Source: Sphingomonadaceae bacterium
GTDB lineage: Bacteria > Pseudomonadota > Alphaproteobacteria > Sphingomonadales > Sphingomonadaceae
NCBI GenBank assembly: GCA_019239915.1
Contig: JAFAZF010000062.1
Coordinates: 1-38,676 of the forward strand
Direction of reading: 5' to 3'
Length of the DNA: 38,676 nucleotides
Shown: positions 27,797-36,093 of the stretch, in pieces
How the letters are laid out: every line of letters begins with the position of its first letter
Numbering within the stretch: position 1 is the first letter of the stretch
Position numbers and translations under genes: made by a program
Notes under the pieces: generated by a model
What the model was told of the DNA's origin: nothing
Seen by the model: the letters and a program-made list of their open reading frames with translations, nothing else
Databases searched by the model: none

Positions 27797-28074
27797 GCGA
27801 GATAGCTCCGCTGGCGGAGATGGCGGACGAGCACGGCCGCGAACGCGGGATCGCGCCGGGCCGCGAACACGGCGACGCTGTGGCCGACCGCCCAGACGAT
27901 GATGCCGGCGATCCATTGCTGCAGACCCAGCCCGATCGCTGCGGCCAGCGTGCCGTTGAGGATGGCGAGCCCGCGCGGCGCGCCGCCGAGCAGGATCGGC
28001 GCTCCGAGGCTCCCGTGGATGGGAACCTCGAAGCCCTCGATGTGAGCACCCGTGCTGGTGGCGCCGGCGCTCAC
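27790..28074 (-). CDS. trbD: Conjugal transfer protein TrbD (VirB3-like)
   Basis: A 94-residue inner-membrane protein needed for pilus assembly. It starts at a GTG (28074) overlapping the trbC stop and begins SAGATSTGAHIEGFEVPIHG after the initiator. The family pattern follows: PILLGGAPRGLAILNGTLAA, one or two hydrophobic helices (about 36-70), and a basic end. The stop overlaps the trbE start by 7 bp. Length and position between trbC and trbE are as expected. Confidence 0.92.
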   Translation of the reverse strand: MSAGATSTGAHIEGFEVPIHGSLGAPILLGGAPRGLAILNGTLAAAIGLGLQQWIAGIIVWAVGHSVAVFAARRDPAFAAVLVRHLRQRSYLAC

Positions 28075-28406
28075 GCGATCAGCGCTCCGCCACCGAACGA
28101 GAAGAAGGAGAGGAAGAAGCTCGACGCCGCGAACGCGATCGACAGCCCGAAGATGATCTGGATGAGCCGTCGGAAACCTCCGGCCGTCTCGCCGAACGCG
28201 AGCGTGAGGCCGGTCAGAACGATGACCGCCACCGCCATGATCTTGGCGACGGGCCCCTGCACCGAGTCGAGCACCTGCTGGAGCGGCTGCTCCCATGGCA
28301 TGCCGGTGCCGGCCGCCTGCGCGGCGCTGGCGATGGTGATGCCGAGAAGTGCCCCCGCAAGCAGGATGGAACGGCAAACCGGAACTCTAGTGACACGCGC
28401 GTGCAT
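28071..28406 (-). CDS. trbC: Conjugal transfer protein TrbC (VirB2-like pilin)
   Basis: Precursor of the conjugative pilus subunit, 111 residues. A long leader with a hydrophobic core ends near ASAAQA (about residue 31). The mature part has two hydrophobic helices (about 52-72 and 83-105) separated by the short basic turn GGFRRL, the usual VirB2 layout. In the RP4 family the mature pilin is cyclised by TraF; no traF gene is in the window. Confidence 0.92.
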   Translation of the reverse strand: MHARVTRVPVCRSILLAGALLGITIASAAQAAGTGMPWEQPLQQVLDSVQGPVAKIMAVAVIVLTGLTLAFGETAGGFRRLIQIIFGLSIAFAASSFFLSFFSFGGGALIA

Positions 28407-28409
28407 AGG

Positions 28410-29393
28410 TCATTCTCCTTCGGCTTGAGCTTGAGGGGTGATGTCGATGAGGGCGTAGCCGCCGTCCGGATCGAGCCCGGCGACGCGCGCGATCGTTTCG
28501 ATGCGACGGGCGACGCCCCGGCCGGCGATGAAGACGATGAGGTCGACGGCGTCTGCGATCAGTCGGCGCGGCACGCTGATCACCGCTTCCTGAACGAGCT
28601 GCTCGAGACGGTAGAGCGCGGAGAGCGCGCTGTTGGCGTGGACCGTTGCGATGCCGCCGGGGTGGCCGGTGTTCCAGGCCTTGAGCATGTCGAGCGCTTC
28701 GGGGCCGCGTACTTCGCCGACGATGATGCGATCGGGCCGCAGCCGCAGCGTCGAGCGGACGAGATCCGCCATGGTGACCGACCCGGCTCGCGTGCGCAGT
28801 GCCACCGTATCAGGCGCGGCGCATTGCAGCTCGCGCGTGTCCTCGATCAGGATCACGCGCTCGTCGAGATGCGCCATCTCGGCGAGCAGCGCGTTAGCGA
28901 GCGTTGTCTTGCCCGAAGACGTGCCGCCGACAACGAGAATGTTGCGGTGATCGACGACCGCAAGGCTGAGCATACGCGCGGCGTCTGCCGACATGATGCC
29001 GTCGCTCACATAGTCGAGCAGAGTGTAAATCCTGGCCGCGGGCTTACGGATCGAGAAGCAGGGCGCGAGACTCACCGGCGGCAGAACGCCTTCAAACCGC
29101 TCCCCTACCCCTTCCCCGTGCGGTGGCAGCTCTGCAGAGACGATGGGTCGATCAGCATGAACCTCGCTGCGCGCTTGGCTCGCGACGAGGCGGATGATGC
29201 GCTCGACCTGCGCGGCATCGAGGATCGTGCCGCTATCGCTCCGCCCCTCCCCCATCCGATCGAGCCACAGCCGGCCGTCCGGGTTGACCATCACTTCAAT
29301 GACCAAGCCATCCGCGAGCGCAGCGGCGATCGTTTGCCCCATTGCGGTGCGCAACATGGCGCGGCGGCGCTCGGCGGAGAGCGTTCCGCTCAT
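28410..29393 (-). CDS. trbB: Conjugal transfer ATPase TrbB (VirB11-like)
   Basis: Hexameric cytoplasmic ATPase that drives assembly of the transfer apparatus. The 327-residue product has a PAS-like N-terminal domain, Walker A GGTSSGKT (156-163), an Asp box in VILIEDTRELQC, Walker B in DRIIVGEVRGPEALDML, and the His box GHPGGIATVHANSA. It overlaps the upstream copG-like gene by 4 bp and is followed by trbC after 3 bp. Confidence 0.96.
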   Translation of the reverse strand: MSGTLSAERRRAMLRTAMGQTIAAALADGLVIEVMVNPDGRLWLDRMGEGRSDSGTILDAAQVERIIRLVASQARSEVHADRPIVSAELPPHGEGVGERFEGVLPPVSLAPCFSIRKPAARIYTLLDYVSDGIMSADAARMLSLAVVDHRNILVVGGTSSGKTTLANALLAEMAHLDERVILIEDTRELQCAAPDTVALRTRAGSVTMADLVRSTLRLRPDRIIVGEVRGPEALDMLKAWNTGHPGGIATVHANSALSALYRLEQLVQEAVISVPRRLIADAVDLIVFIAGRGVARRIETIARVAGLDPDGGYALIDITPQAQAEGE

Positions 29394-29812
29394 GACGCGC
29401 GCTCCGCAGGTTTGGACGCGCCCAGCGTGCGATGGCCGCTCGCCAGCGCTTCACCGACACGTGCGACGAAGGCATTGAACCGGTCGCGGCCGACGGCACG
29501 CATGACATCGTCATTGTCGGCGAGCGGCGCCTGCACCATCAGCTCGTAGCGGATGAACAGCGCCAGGCTTTCGAGCAGAATATGCCCGTCACGCTCGACC
29601 CGGCCCAGCGCCAGCGACATGCGGTCGAGGCGCTGCGCAAAGCGGTTCTCGAGATCGCTTGCCGCTTGCCGGTTGAGCCAAGCGGCAAGTGCGTCAGTGA
29701 GGATGCCCGACTTCGATGCGCCGGGCTTAGCCGCCAGCGTCTCGAGCCGCTGGCTCAGCTCCTGCGTCAGGAAGAGCTGGTAGCGCACGCGCGGAGGCTT
29801 CTTGGCAGCCAT
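29390..29812 (-). CDS. CopG/ribbon-helix-helix-like protein between traG and trbB
   Basis: A 140-residue protein starting MAAKKPPRVRYQLFLTQELS. The first 55 residues fit a ribbon-helix-helix DNA-binding fold (strand VRYQLFLTQ, helix ELSQRLETLAAK, helix ASKSGILTDALAAWL). The remainder is helical and of unknown role. A CopG-like gene at this site is standard in Tn4371-type and related trb clusters. It starts 2 bp after the traG stop and overlaps trbB by 4 bp. Regulation of the transfer operon is inferred. Confidence 0.8.
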   Translation of the reverse strand: MAAKKPPRVRYQLFLTQELSQRLETLAAKPGASKSGILTDALAAWLNRQAASDLENRFAQRLDRMSLALGRVERDGHILLESLALFIRYELMVQAPLADNDDVMRAVGRDRFNAFVARVGEALASGHRTLGASKPAERAS

Positions 29813-29814
29813 GA

Positions 29815-31896
29815 TCAGAAGCTCGGCAGCGCGTCATGGCCGCGACTGTCGCCCTCGTTGATAGCGTGCGCGCGTACGATCGTGCCGTTGGACCGCGCCT
29901 GATCAATGGCCCGCTTGTCGGTTGCGGGATCGGCATCGTCGCGCTCGAGGCCGAGCAGATCAAGCTGCCGCGGCGGCTCGAGTTTCTTTGGCGCCTCCGC
30001 GCTGATGCCGGGATGGCGCTGCTGTTGAAGGCCGCCATCCTGTCCATCGCTGGCCTGATCCTCGGCCCGCGTAAGGCGCGGGTCAGGCAGCCTCGCAAAG
30101 GCGCCCCAGTCGTTCGACCGTGCCGGCGGCGCGTCGGCATAGTGGCCGGCCTCCAGCGCCGGCGGCGGCAGCACGCGCGACGCGAAGATGCGATCATCAT
30201 AATAGCGCAGCTTCTTCGCGCGGATGGGTGCCAGACCCGCCACCATCACCAATTCGTCGGCGGGCGGGAGTTGCATCACCTCGCCCTGGGTCAGCAGCGG
30301 ACGTGCGGTCTCCTGGCGGCTGACCATGACATGGGCGAGCCACGGCGCGAGCCGGTGGCCGGCATAGTTGCGCATCGCGCGCTGCTCGGTCGCCTGCCCC
30401 AGCGCGTCCGAGATGCGGCGCGCGGTGCGTTCGTCATTCGTCGCGAAAGCAACGCGGACATGGCAATTATCGAGGATGGCGTTGTGCTCGCCATAGGCCT
30501 TCTCGATCTGGTTGAGGCTTTGGGCGATCAGGAAGGCGCGCACCCCATAGCCGGCCATGAAGGCGAGGCTCGTCTCAAAGAAGTCGAGCCGGCCGAGCGC
30601 CGGAAACTCGTCGAGCATCATCAGCAGCTGATGCTTGCGCGGGGCACCGGCATCCGTTCCGAGCTTTTCGGTTAGGCGACGGCCGATCTGATTGAGGATC
30701 AGCCGGATCAGCGGCTTGGTGCGGCTGATGTCGGACGGCGGCACGACGAGATAGAGCGAGACCGGCTGCTTGCTCTCGACCAGGTCGGCGATGCGCCAGT
30801 CGCAGCGCGAGGTGACCGTCGCCACGGTCGGATCGCGGTAGAGGCCGAGGAACGACATGGCCGTCGACAGCACGCCCGAACGCTCATTGTCGGACTTGTT
30901 AAGCAATTCGCGGGCGGCGCTCGCCACGACAGGGTGGACCAGCGGCTTGTCGGGCGCGCCGAGATGATTGGTGGTCATCATCCGCTTGAGCGTGTCGGTG
31001 AACGGCCGCTGCGGATCGGAGAGGAAGGTGGCGACGCGAGCCAGCGTCTTTTCTTCCTCGGCATACAGAATGTGGAGGATTGCGCCGACCAGCAGCGAGT
31101 GGCTGGTCTTTTCCCAGTGATTTCGGCGCTCCAGCGCGCCTTCCGGGTCGACCAATATATCGGCGATGTTCTGCGTGTCGCGGACTTCGTACTCGCCGCG
31201 ACGTACCTCAAGCAGCGGGTTATATTTGGCGGATGCCGCATCGGTCGGGTTGAACAGGAGGCAGTGCGAGAACCGGGACCGAAAGCCGGCGGTCAGCTGC
31301 CAATTCTCACCCTTGATATCGTGAATGACGGCCGAGCCGGTCCAGCCGAGCAAGGTCGGAATGACAAGACCGACGCCCTTGCCCGAGCGTGTTGGCGCGA
31401 ACGCCATGACATGCTCCGGCCCGTCGTGCCGAAGATAGTGATGGCCTAGACGTCCGAGAAAGACGCCGGCGTCGCGGTGGAGTCCAGCACGCTCAATCTC
31501 ACGTGTCGTAGCCCAGCGGGCCGAGCCGTAGGTGGTGACGTTATGCGCTTGGCGCGCTCGCCACAGCGAACCCGCGATAGCGGCAGCGCAGCCAGCCAAG
31601 CCGCTGGCGGCGGCAATCTCGCCCGCCCGCGCGAATATGTGCGGTGCATAGGCGTCAAAGTGAAACCACCACGGGAACAGCGACCAGGGACGATAGATCG
31701 GCCAATGGGCGATAACGAACCAGGGTAGACCCAGCTCCGGCTGCCAAGCCAGTCTCCACGCTGTCCATTCAGTCGCAAACCAGATGCCGCCACTGACGAT
31801 GGCGAAGACAACAACGATCTGGCCAATCAATAGCCTGGTGGGTGTCACGATTTTCGCTCCGGATAGGACGACGCGTCCTGACCCGGTGAAGATCAC
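29815..31896 (-). CDS. traG: Conjugal transfer coupling protein TraG (VirD4-like)
   Basis: Couples the relaxase-DNA complex to the secretion channel. The 693-residue protein has N-terminal transmembrane helices (about 22-42 and 95-113), then a VirD4/TraG ATPase domain. Walker A is PTRSGKGVGL (about 168-177), Walker B is in LLMMLDEFPALGRLDF, and the RAFLIAQSLNQIEKAYG sensor region follows. The C-terminus after about residue 600 is charged and variable. The start is a GTG at 31896. It is the first gene of the transfer operon, and a rho-independent terminator on the same strand lies 77 bp upstream. Confidence 0.96.
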   Translation of the reverse strand: MIFTGSGRVVLSGAKIVTPTRLLIGQIVVVFAIVSGGIWFATEWTAWRLAWQPELGLPWFVIAHWPIYRPWSLFPWWFHFDAYAPHIFARAGEIAAASGLAGCAAAIAGSLWRARQAHNVTTYGSARWATTREIERAGLHRDAGVFLGRLGHHYLRHDGPEHVMAFAPTRSGKGVGLVIPTLLGWTGSAVIHDIKGENWQLTAGFRSRFSHCLLFNPTDAASAKYNPLLEVRRGEYEVRDTQNIADILVDPEGALERRNHWEKTSHSLLVGAILHILYAEEEKTLARVATFLSDPQRPFTDTLKRMMTTNHLGAPDKPLVHPVVASAARELLNKSDNERSGVLSTAMSFLGLYRDPTVATVTSRCDWRIADLVESKQPVSLYLVVPPSDISRTKPLIRLILNQIGRRLTEKLGTDAGAPRKHQLLMMLDEFPALGRLDFFETSLAFMAGYGVRAFLIAQSLNQIEKAYGEHNAILDNCHVRVAFATNDERTARRISDALGQATEQRAMRNYAGHRLAPWLAHVMVSRQETARPLLTQGEVMQLPPADELVMVAGLAPIRAKKLRYYDDRIFASRVLPPPALEAGHYADAPPARSNDWGAFARLPDPRLTRAEDQASDGQDGGLQQQRHPGISAEAPKKLEPPRQLDLLGLERDDADPATDKRAIDQARSNGTIVRAHAINEGDSRGHDALPSF

Positions 31897-31972
31897 ATCG
31901 TTCAGCGCAGAATGTTAGCGCTTCGCTGCCGACGCTGACTCCCTGTTCGCCGACATTTTATAGGTGAGAGTC

Positions 31973-32007
31973 AAAAAAGAGGCCCGGCTCAACAGCGGCC
32001 GGGCCTC
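31973..32007 (-). terminator. Rho-independent terminator on the minus strand, upstream of traG
   Basis: Arms at 31979-31988 and 31998-32007 form a perfect 10-bp stem (GAGGCCCGGC with GCCGGGCCTC) with a 9-base loop. On the minus strand it is followed at once by six T. This is the best terminator in the window. It would insulate traG from upstream transcription, or end a small RNA made from above 32007. Confidence 0.85.
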
Positions 32008-32065
32008 AGCGCCCAGCACGCCGAAACGTGCAGGGACGCGATGTTGTGAATCCGGTGTTCAGTGA

Positions 32066-32293
32066 GTGAGCAAACATCGAAAACATTGCTCTTCGCTACC
32101 AGTTCGGATCGCGCAAGAAAGCACTGGCACCCTTGGGTCGCTGACGCTCGCATTAGAGCAGGTGCGATCTGAGCGAGCGCCGCTATCTTTACCTGCAATT
32201 GGTGCCAATTTGGACGCTATTGCGCTGGCATACCTCGTTATTTTGCTCATCATTCAGATAGCCTCGCAGATTGGAGCAGCTGCGATTGGTTAG
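32066..32293 (+). CDS. Possible small membrane protein
   Basis: A 75-residue frame starting at a GTG. The last 27 residues, LDAIALAYLVILLIIQIASQ and a short tail, would form a transmembrane helix; the first 45 are unremarkable. There is no clear ribosome-binding site and no recognised family. The region 31897-32618 has no better gene candidate. It may equally be non-coding. Confidence 0.25.
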   Translation: MSKHRKHCSSLPVRIAQESTGTLGSLTLALEQVRSERAPLSLPAIGANLDAIALAYLVILLIIQIASQIGAAAIG

Positions 32294-32618
32294 GGTGAAG
32301 CCCGTCGATTGAGACGGCGGCGGCGCCCGCCACAATCTGGGTTCGATGAGTCGGTCGAAAGGTGGCAAGTGCCAAGTTTACATCGAAATCCTGTCCACCT
32401 CATGACAAAGACTTAGCGGCGGCGGCGCTCTCGACTTCGGCTAAAGCCGGATTGATCACTCGGCAAGAGCGGGTAGTGCGACGAAGAGCATCAAATTCCC
32501 GTTCGACGATGCTTTTCCGCGCCAAAGCGAGCGCGCGAGGTAGCGGCGCGATCGTCAACGTTATTGCATCGTTAGCTTCTAAGCCTATAGCGCGAGCACT
32601 CACCAGCAGGAGTGCCTC
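32294..32618. other. Upstream region of the mucR-like gene
   Basis: About 325 bp with no convincing gene; frames on both strands here look like chance. It contains a GC-rich palindromic stretch near 32310-32330 and an AT-richer part at 32555-32595 (GTTATTGCATCG, TTCTAAGCCTATAG) that probably includes the promoter of the regulator. AGGAG at 32609-32613 is its ribosome-binding site. Confidence 0.45.
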
Positions 32619-33179
32619 ATGGCGGACGCCGACAACACCGACAAATCTGATCTCATCGCGCTGACCATCGACGTTGTGTCGAGCTACGTCGGCCAGAACA
32701 ATATCCGTCCCGATGACATCCCCGCGTTCATCGCCTCGACCCATGCCGCGATCCGCGATCTCGCCGGCACCAGCGGCGACGCGACTGAAGCCGCCTCGCC
32801 GGCGGAAGAGCATGTGCCGGCCGTGTCGGTGCGCAAGTCGCTCGGCAGCCGTGATCACATCATCAGCATGATCGACGGCAAGCCTTATAAGACGCTACGC
32901 CGTCACCTCGCGACCCATGGGCTTACCCCTGACGAGTATCGCTCGCGCTACGGCCTCAAGAACGACTATCCCATGGTCGCACCGAGCTACAGCGAGACGC
33001 GCAAGGCGCTCGCGCAGAAGATCGGGTTGGGCCGCAAGCCGCGCGAAGAAGCTCCGGCTCCTCAGAAGGCGCCTGCTAAAGCTAAGGGTGGCACGAAGGC
33101 TGGCCTCGCCGCGATCCGCAGTTCGCGTCAGCGCAACGCCGCTCCTGCTCCGGAAGCCGATGAGAATAGCGAAGGCTGA
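32619..33179 (+). CDS. MucR/Ros-family transcriptional regulator lacking zinc ligands
   Basis: A 186-residue protein of the MucR/Ros family, which in alphaproteobacteria represses or silences many genes by binding AT-rich DNA. The N-terminal helical part (LIALTIDVVSSYVGQNNIRP) is the oligomerisation region. The DNA-binding domain contains DGKPYKTLRRHLATHGLTP followed by EYRSRYGLKNDYPMVAP. The protein has no cysteine at all, so the zinc-binding Cys pair of Ros is absent, as in some described zinc-free family members. The C-terminus is basic and Ala/Lys-rich. ATG 32619 has AGGAG six bases upstream. It is the only recognisable regulator in the cargo region. Confidence 0.92.
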   Translation: MADADNTDKSDLIALTIDVVSSYVGQNNIRPDDIPAFIASTHAAIRDLAGTSGDATEAASPAEEHVPAVSVRKSLGSRDHIISMIDGKPYKTLRRHLATHGLTPDEYRSRYGLKNDYPMVAPSYSETRKALAQKIGLGRKPREEAPAPQKAPAKAKGGTKAGLAAIRSSRQRNAAPAPEADENSEG

Positions 33180-33184
33180 TCTCA

Positions 33185-33212
33185 GTGGCAGCAGCCTTCG
33201 GGCTGCTGCCAC
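33185..33212 (+). terminator. Hairpin terminator of the mucR-like gene
   Basis: A perfect 12-bp stem, GTGGCAGCAGCC with GGCTGCTGCCAC, closed by a TTCG tetraloop, starts five bases after the stop codon. No clear T-run follows, so it may work with Rho or mainly stabilise the mRNA end. Confidence 0.7.
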
Positions 33213-33450
33213 CCAAGTCTTCGCCGCCATCCGATGGCGAGTTCTGGCCGATAGCAGTCAGGGTGCTTTTAGGCGCGATCCAGGAAAAGCCGACAGTCCC
33301 CTCCGGCTTTAATCTGCGGCTCTAGCCCAAGCGGAACCGCCCCCTCCGCCGAGTTGAGATAAAAGCGTTCCGGTACGGCTGGCGTCGGGCGACGGCGTCC
33401 TCGCCGCGCTAGAATGTGGACAGGAGCATGCCGTCTGCCATCCTGCACTC

Positions 33451-34704
33451 ATGTCCTATTTCGATCCCACGACGTGGCGCCCGTGCACAAGGACAGAGAT
33501 CAAGAGATTCTTTGATAGGAAGCGCGGCGCCTCCAGAGCGAAGCCGGAGGAGAGCGACACAGACGAGGTGATCCAGCCGTCCCGGAATGGCCTAATCATT
33601 CAAGAGACGATCTCTCCCTTCGACATGTACACCTATCTGCATGCAAGGTTCGGCGAGCCGAACGGCCTGCAGACGCTTCTTGCGCGCGACGACTCCGACA
33701 ACCTGTTCCACTGGGATTACATGCTCATGGCTGGGGATCGCGAGCTGATGATCACCGGCGCGACCCAAGAGGTTCACGTCTGGGTGCAGGAAGAGCTAAC
33801 GGACGAAGGATGGTGGACCTTGATTGGCAACCTGCGCAGCGACTTCGGCCGCGTCGGCCGCGATAAGGGCCGCTTCGCGGACCGGCTGGAAAAGTGGCAT
33901 ATCTTTCCCAACCGCTACCGCGCCGTCGCGGATCGGTGCGGTAGCCTTTACCACCAGCTGACGACGTCGTTGCCAAAGCTGGAGCAGGCAGTGGGGCAGA
34001 AGATCCTCCCGCAGGGCCAGGACGGCGCGAAGCAAGCGAGCCGCGCTGGCAAGCTGATCGACCGGGTGGTGGGCGCCGCAACCGAGCTTCCGATCCTCAC
34101 GCCCGTCATGTTCGAGAGCTTCATCGGGATGATCGTCGCCATCCACGTCAAGGACGAAGTCCGCAGAAACAAGCGCGTATTCGAGAGCTTTCAGCGATCG
34201 AACCTTGACGTAAAGCTGTTCGACCTGTCGGTGCGATGCGATGGATTCGCGCGCCCGATCGAGGAGCAAAATCCGGCGCTGCAGCGGTTTTGGAGAGTTG
34301 TGTCCCGCCGAAACGATCTCATCCATGGCAACATCGATCCGGTGAGGGACGCGCTCGAGGTCGTGCACTTCGATGGGAAGCGGCCGCTATACAGCACGGG
34401 CGGCGACCGGATCGCGGCCTTCTGGCGCGGAGTTATCGACCAGTATCGGCCACAAGACGTTATGGACGACTATATCGCCACCCACGAGTTCATCATCGAG
34501 GTCTTGGACCACATGAAGCCCGCCAATCGCAAAGGTATGATCATGATCATGGCGGACACGCAGCCAGGCTGGGATGCCCGACGGGGAATTGCAGGCAAGC
34601 TGTTCCCCGACCACGTCGTGAGCACCTACTATCCCGGCCTAAGGTGCGACAACGATTTGGAGCCGAGGCCGAAACTCGACGCTCACATTTCCGCGCCGGC
34701 GTAG
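33451..34704 (+). CDS. Unrecognised protein with HEPN-like R-x4-H motif
   Basis: A 417-residue soluble protein; I recognise no full-length family. The notable feature is VSRRNDLIHGNIDP, in which Arg287, Asn288 and His292 form the RN-x3-H pattern of HEPN ribonuclease domains, at the end of a helical region (about 215-300). HEPN domains occur in RNases of toxin-antitoxin, abortive-infection and CRISPR systems. Arg-x4-His also occurs in non-nuclease HEPN relatives, so activity is not shown. The N-terminal part (1-200) is rich in Trp, Asp and Arg and could sense a ligand. No membrane segment or signal peptide is seen. The ATG at 33451 has only a distant AGGAG. It stands alone between the regulator and the nucleoid-protein pair on the same strand. 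Confidence 0.75.
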   Translation: MSYFDPTTWRPCTRTEIKRFFDRKRGASRAKPEESDTDEVIQPSRNGLIIQETISPFDMYTYLHARFGEPNGLQTLLARDDSDNLFHWDYMLMAGDRELMITGATQEVHVWVQEELTDEGWWTLIGNLRSDFGRVGRDKGRFADRLEKWHIFPNRYRAVADRCGSLYHQLTTSLPKLEQAVGQKILPQGQDGAKQASRAGKLIDRVVGAATELPILTPVMFESFIGMIVAIHVKDEVRRNKRVFESFQRSNLDVKLFDLSVRCDGFARPIEEQNPALQRFWRVVSRRNDLIHGNIDPVRDALEVVHFDGKRPLYSTGGDRIAAFWRGVIDQYRPQDVMDDYIATHEFIIEVLDHMKPANRKGMIMIMADTQPGWDARRGIAGKLFPDHVVSTYYPGLRCDNDLEPRPKLDAHISAPA

Positions 34705-34811
34705 CCCTTTTAGGCGCTTACATTTGTTCCCATTGTGTTCTATGAGCCGGGCGAGAGGTACGACTGAGGATCGCATAAACGTGGCGCATTTCGACCTCAG
34801 TCTCTGCGGAC

Positions 34812-34982
34812 TTGGATGGCGCCCTGTTGCTCGCCACGCTGGCCAAATGGGCTCGCGAGCTGATTCAGCTCCACTCCTGGGCCGAGATCATGGCGAGCCG
34901 CATCGTCTTCAAGCAGGGCGTGCGAGCGCTGGCGGAGCGGCGCCTCGCCGGTATCGCCCGGCTGGAGACGGGGCTGCTGTAG
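34812..34982 (+). pseudogene. Possible C-terminal gene remnant
   Basis: In the third plus frame the codons from TTG 34812 to the stop at 34982 read as a natural helical protein end (ALLLATLAKWARELIQLHSW, then ASRIVFKQGVRALAERRL and ARLETGLL). A stop at about 34771 and the lack of an ATG start near 34812 mean no whole gene is present. It may be the tail of a gene cut by a past rearrangement. No family was recognised. The rest of 34705-35067 holds nothing I can name. Confidence 0.35.
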
Positions 34983-35073
34983 TTCGCGAAGTGCTCGAGA
35001 ATGGACGTGAAGTGAGTTGTTCGAGACCGCCGTTCCTGTGAACGGTGGCGGTTTGCGAAGAACAGGGGTGATC

Positions 35074-36093
35074 GTGGCTAACACTATAAGGCGCGTAGGT
35101 GTTCATGACATTCGGCGGGGCGCAAATGGGCTTGAGATCGTTCTGGGCCCCGATCGCCTGCCGGTGAATGCGACGACGCGGCGCGTCGTGGATGGGCTCG
35201 ACGATATGTATACCAAGCGCTCATCTAAGGCGCATGGCCGCTTCTCGGACGATGCTGACAACTATCCGACCGCAGGATATTTCGACACGTACTTTCAAGC
35301 CGGCGGCTTCGGTGACTTCGACGAGTTCACCGGGCACATGATGAACACGTTGCTCGCGAAGGCGCGCAGCGTGCCCAACGCGGGTGCGGGTCATGTCTTC
35401 TTCGCCCACTTCGAGCGCGACGGTCGGGAGTTCATGCTGATCGCGATCGTCAATGAAAAGCTGGGCGCGGCACTAACCAACGCGTTCGAGGTCGAAGACG
35501 TGCGCCATCTCGACCTCGAGGGGTTCCGGTTCGCCGGCCGTGTCGACATGACGTCGTGGCGCGCAGGCGAGGATCGCTATATCGGTTTTTTGCGCGGACG
35601 CGGGGACGTCGCAGAGTACTTCAAAGAGTTCCTTGCCTGCATCTCCTCGATGACAGAGAAGCGCAGCACGGAGGAACTCGTCATCGCGCTGAGGTCCTAT
35701 GCTGACGACCAGGAGATGGAGGCCGCCGAGCGCGACCGGTTTCTCGCTCGGGCAAAGGCGACGCTCGACGAGACCGGGCGAACCGGCGAGCAGGTCGACT
35801 TTCAGTCACTCGCGAACGCGATCGTTCCCGCCGAACCCGAGCGGCTGGCTGAGTTCCTCGGCGATCCCGACCGTGGCCTTGGCGACGGCTTCACGCCGAA
35901 CCGGCGGGTCCTCGGCACGCTCGTGAAGTTCCGCGCCCGGACCCACCTCTGGTCGATCGAGATCGATCGGGCCGCCATCGCGGAGGGCGCGGTCGTTTTC
36001 GATCCTGAGACCAGGAGCCTGACGATCACGCAGGTGCCCGACGCCTTCGCCGAACAGCTGCTCGGGGAATACGAAGTCCGTGCCGAGGGTTAG
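35074..36093 (+). CDS. Nucleoid-associated protein, YejK/NdpA family
   Basis: A 339-residue protein of the family of E. coli YejK/NdpA (335 residues), DNA-binding proteins found on the nucleoid. It shows the family start NTIRRVGVHDIRRGANGLEI, an FDTYFQAGGFGDFDEFT region, and HVFFAHFERDGREFMLIAIV followed by a conserved LDLEGFRFAGRVDM stretch. The most likely start is GTG 35074 with AGGGG upstream; GTG 35068 is the alternative, and the in-frame ATG at 35017 would give a non-family N-terminus. The stop overlaps the next gene by 14 bp, so the two are translationally coupled. Chromosomal yejK genes are not normally paired with a membrane-protein gene, so this is a mobile, specialised version. Confidence 0.85.
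   Translation: MANTIRRVGVHDIRRGANGLEIVLGPDRLPVNATTRRVVDGLDDMYTKRSSKAHGRFSDDADNYPTAGYFDTYFQAGGFGDFDEFTGHMMNTLLAKARSVPNAGAGHVFFAHFERDGREFMLIAIVNEKLGAALTNAFEVEDVRHLDLEGFRFAGRVDMTSWRAGEDRYIGFLRGRGDVAEYFKEFLACISSMTEKRSTEELVIALRSYADDQEMEAAERDRFLARAKATLDETGRTGEQVDFQSLANAIVPAEPERLAEFLGDPDRGLGDGFTPNRRVLGTLVKFRARTHLWSIEIDRAAIAEGAVVFDPETRSLTITQVPDAFAEQLLGEYEVRAEG

Noticed and set aside
31940-31973. TTGACT and TATAAAAT as a promoter for traG
   Set aside because: Both boxes are present on the minus strand but only about six bases apart, which does not fit a sigma-70 promoter.
31989-32198. Small minus-strand frame ending in the terminator stem
   Set aside because: Its last codons would form the terminator hairpin itself, and the sequence has no domain or ribosome-binding site; a non-coding transcript is a better explanation.
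32400-32858. Minus-strand frame of 152 codons across the mucR-like start
   Set aside because: It is antisense to the regulator and its promoter, with no recognisable domain.
35017-35073. Longer N-terminus of the nucleoid-associated protein from an upstream ATG
   Set aside because: The extra 19 residues do not resemble the family start, and AGGGG is well placed for the GTG at 35074.
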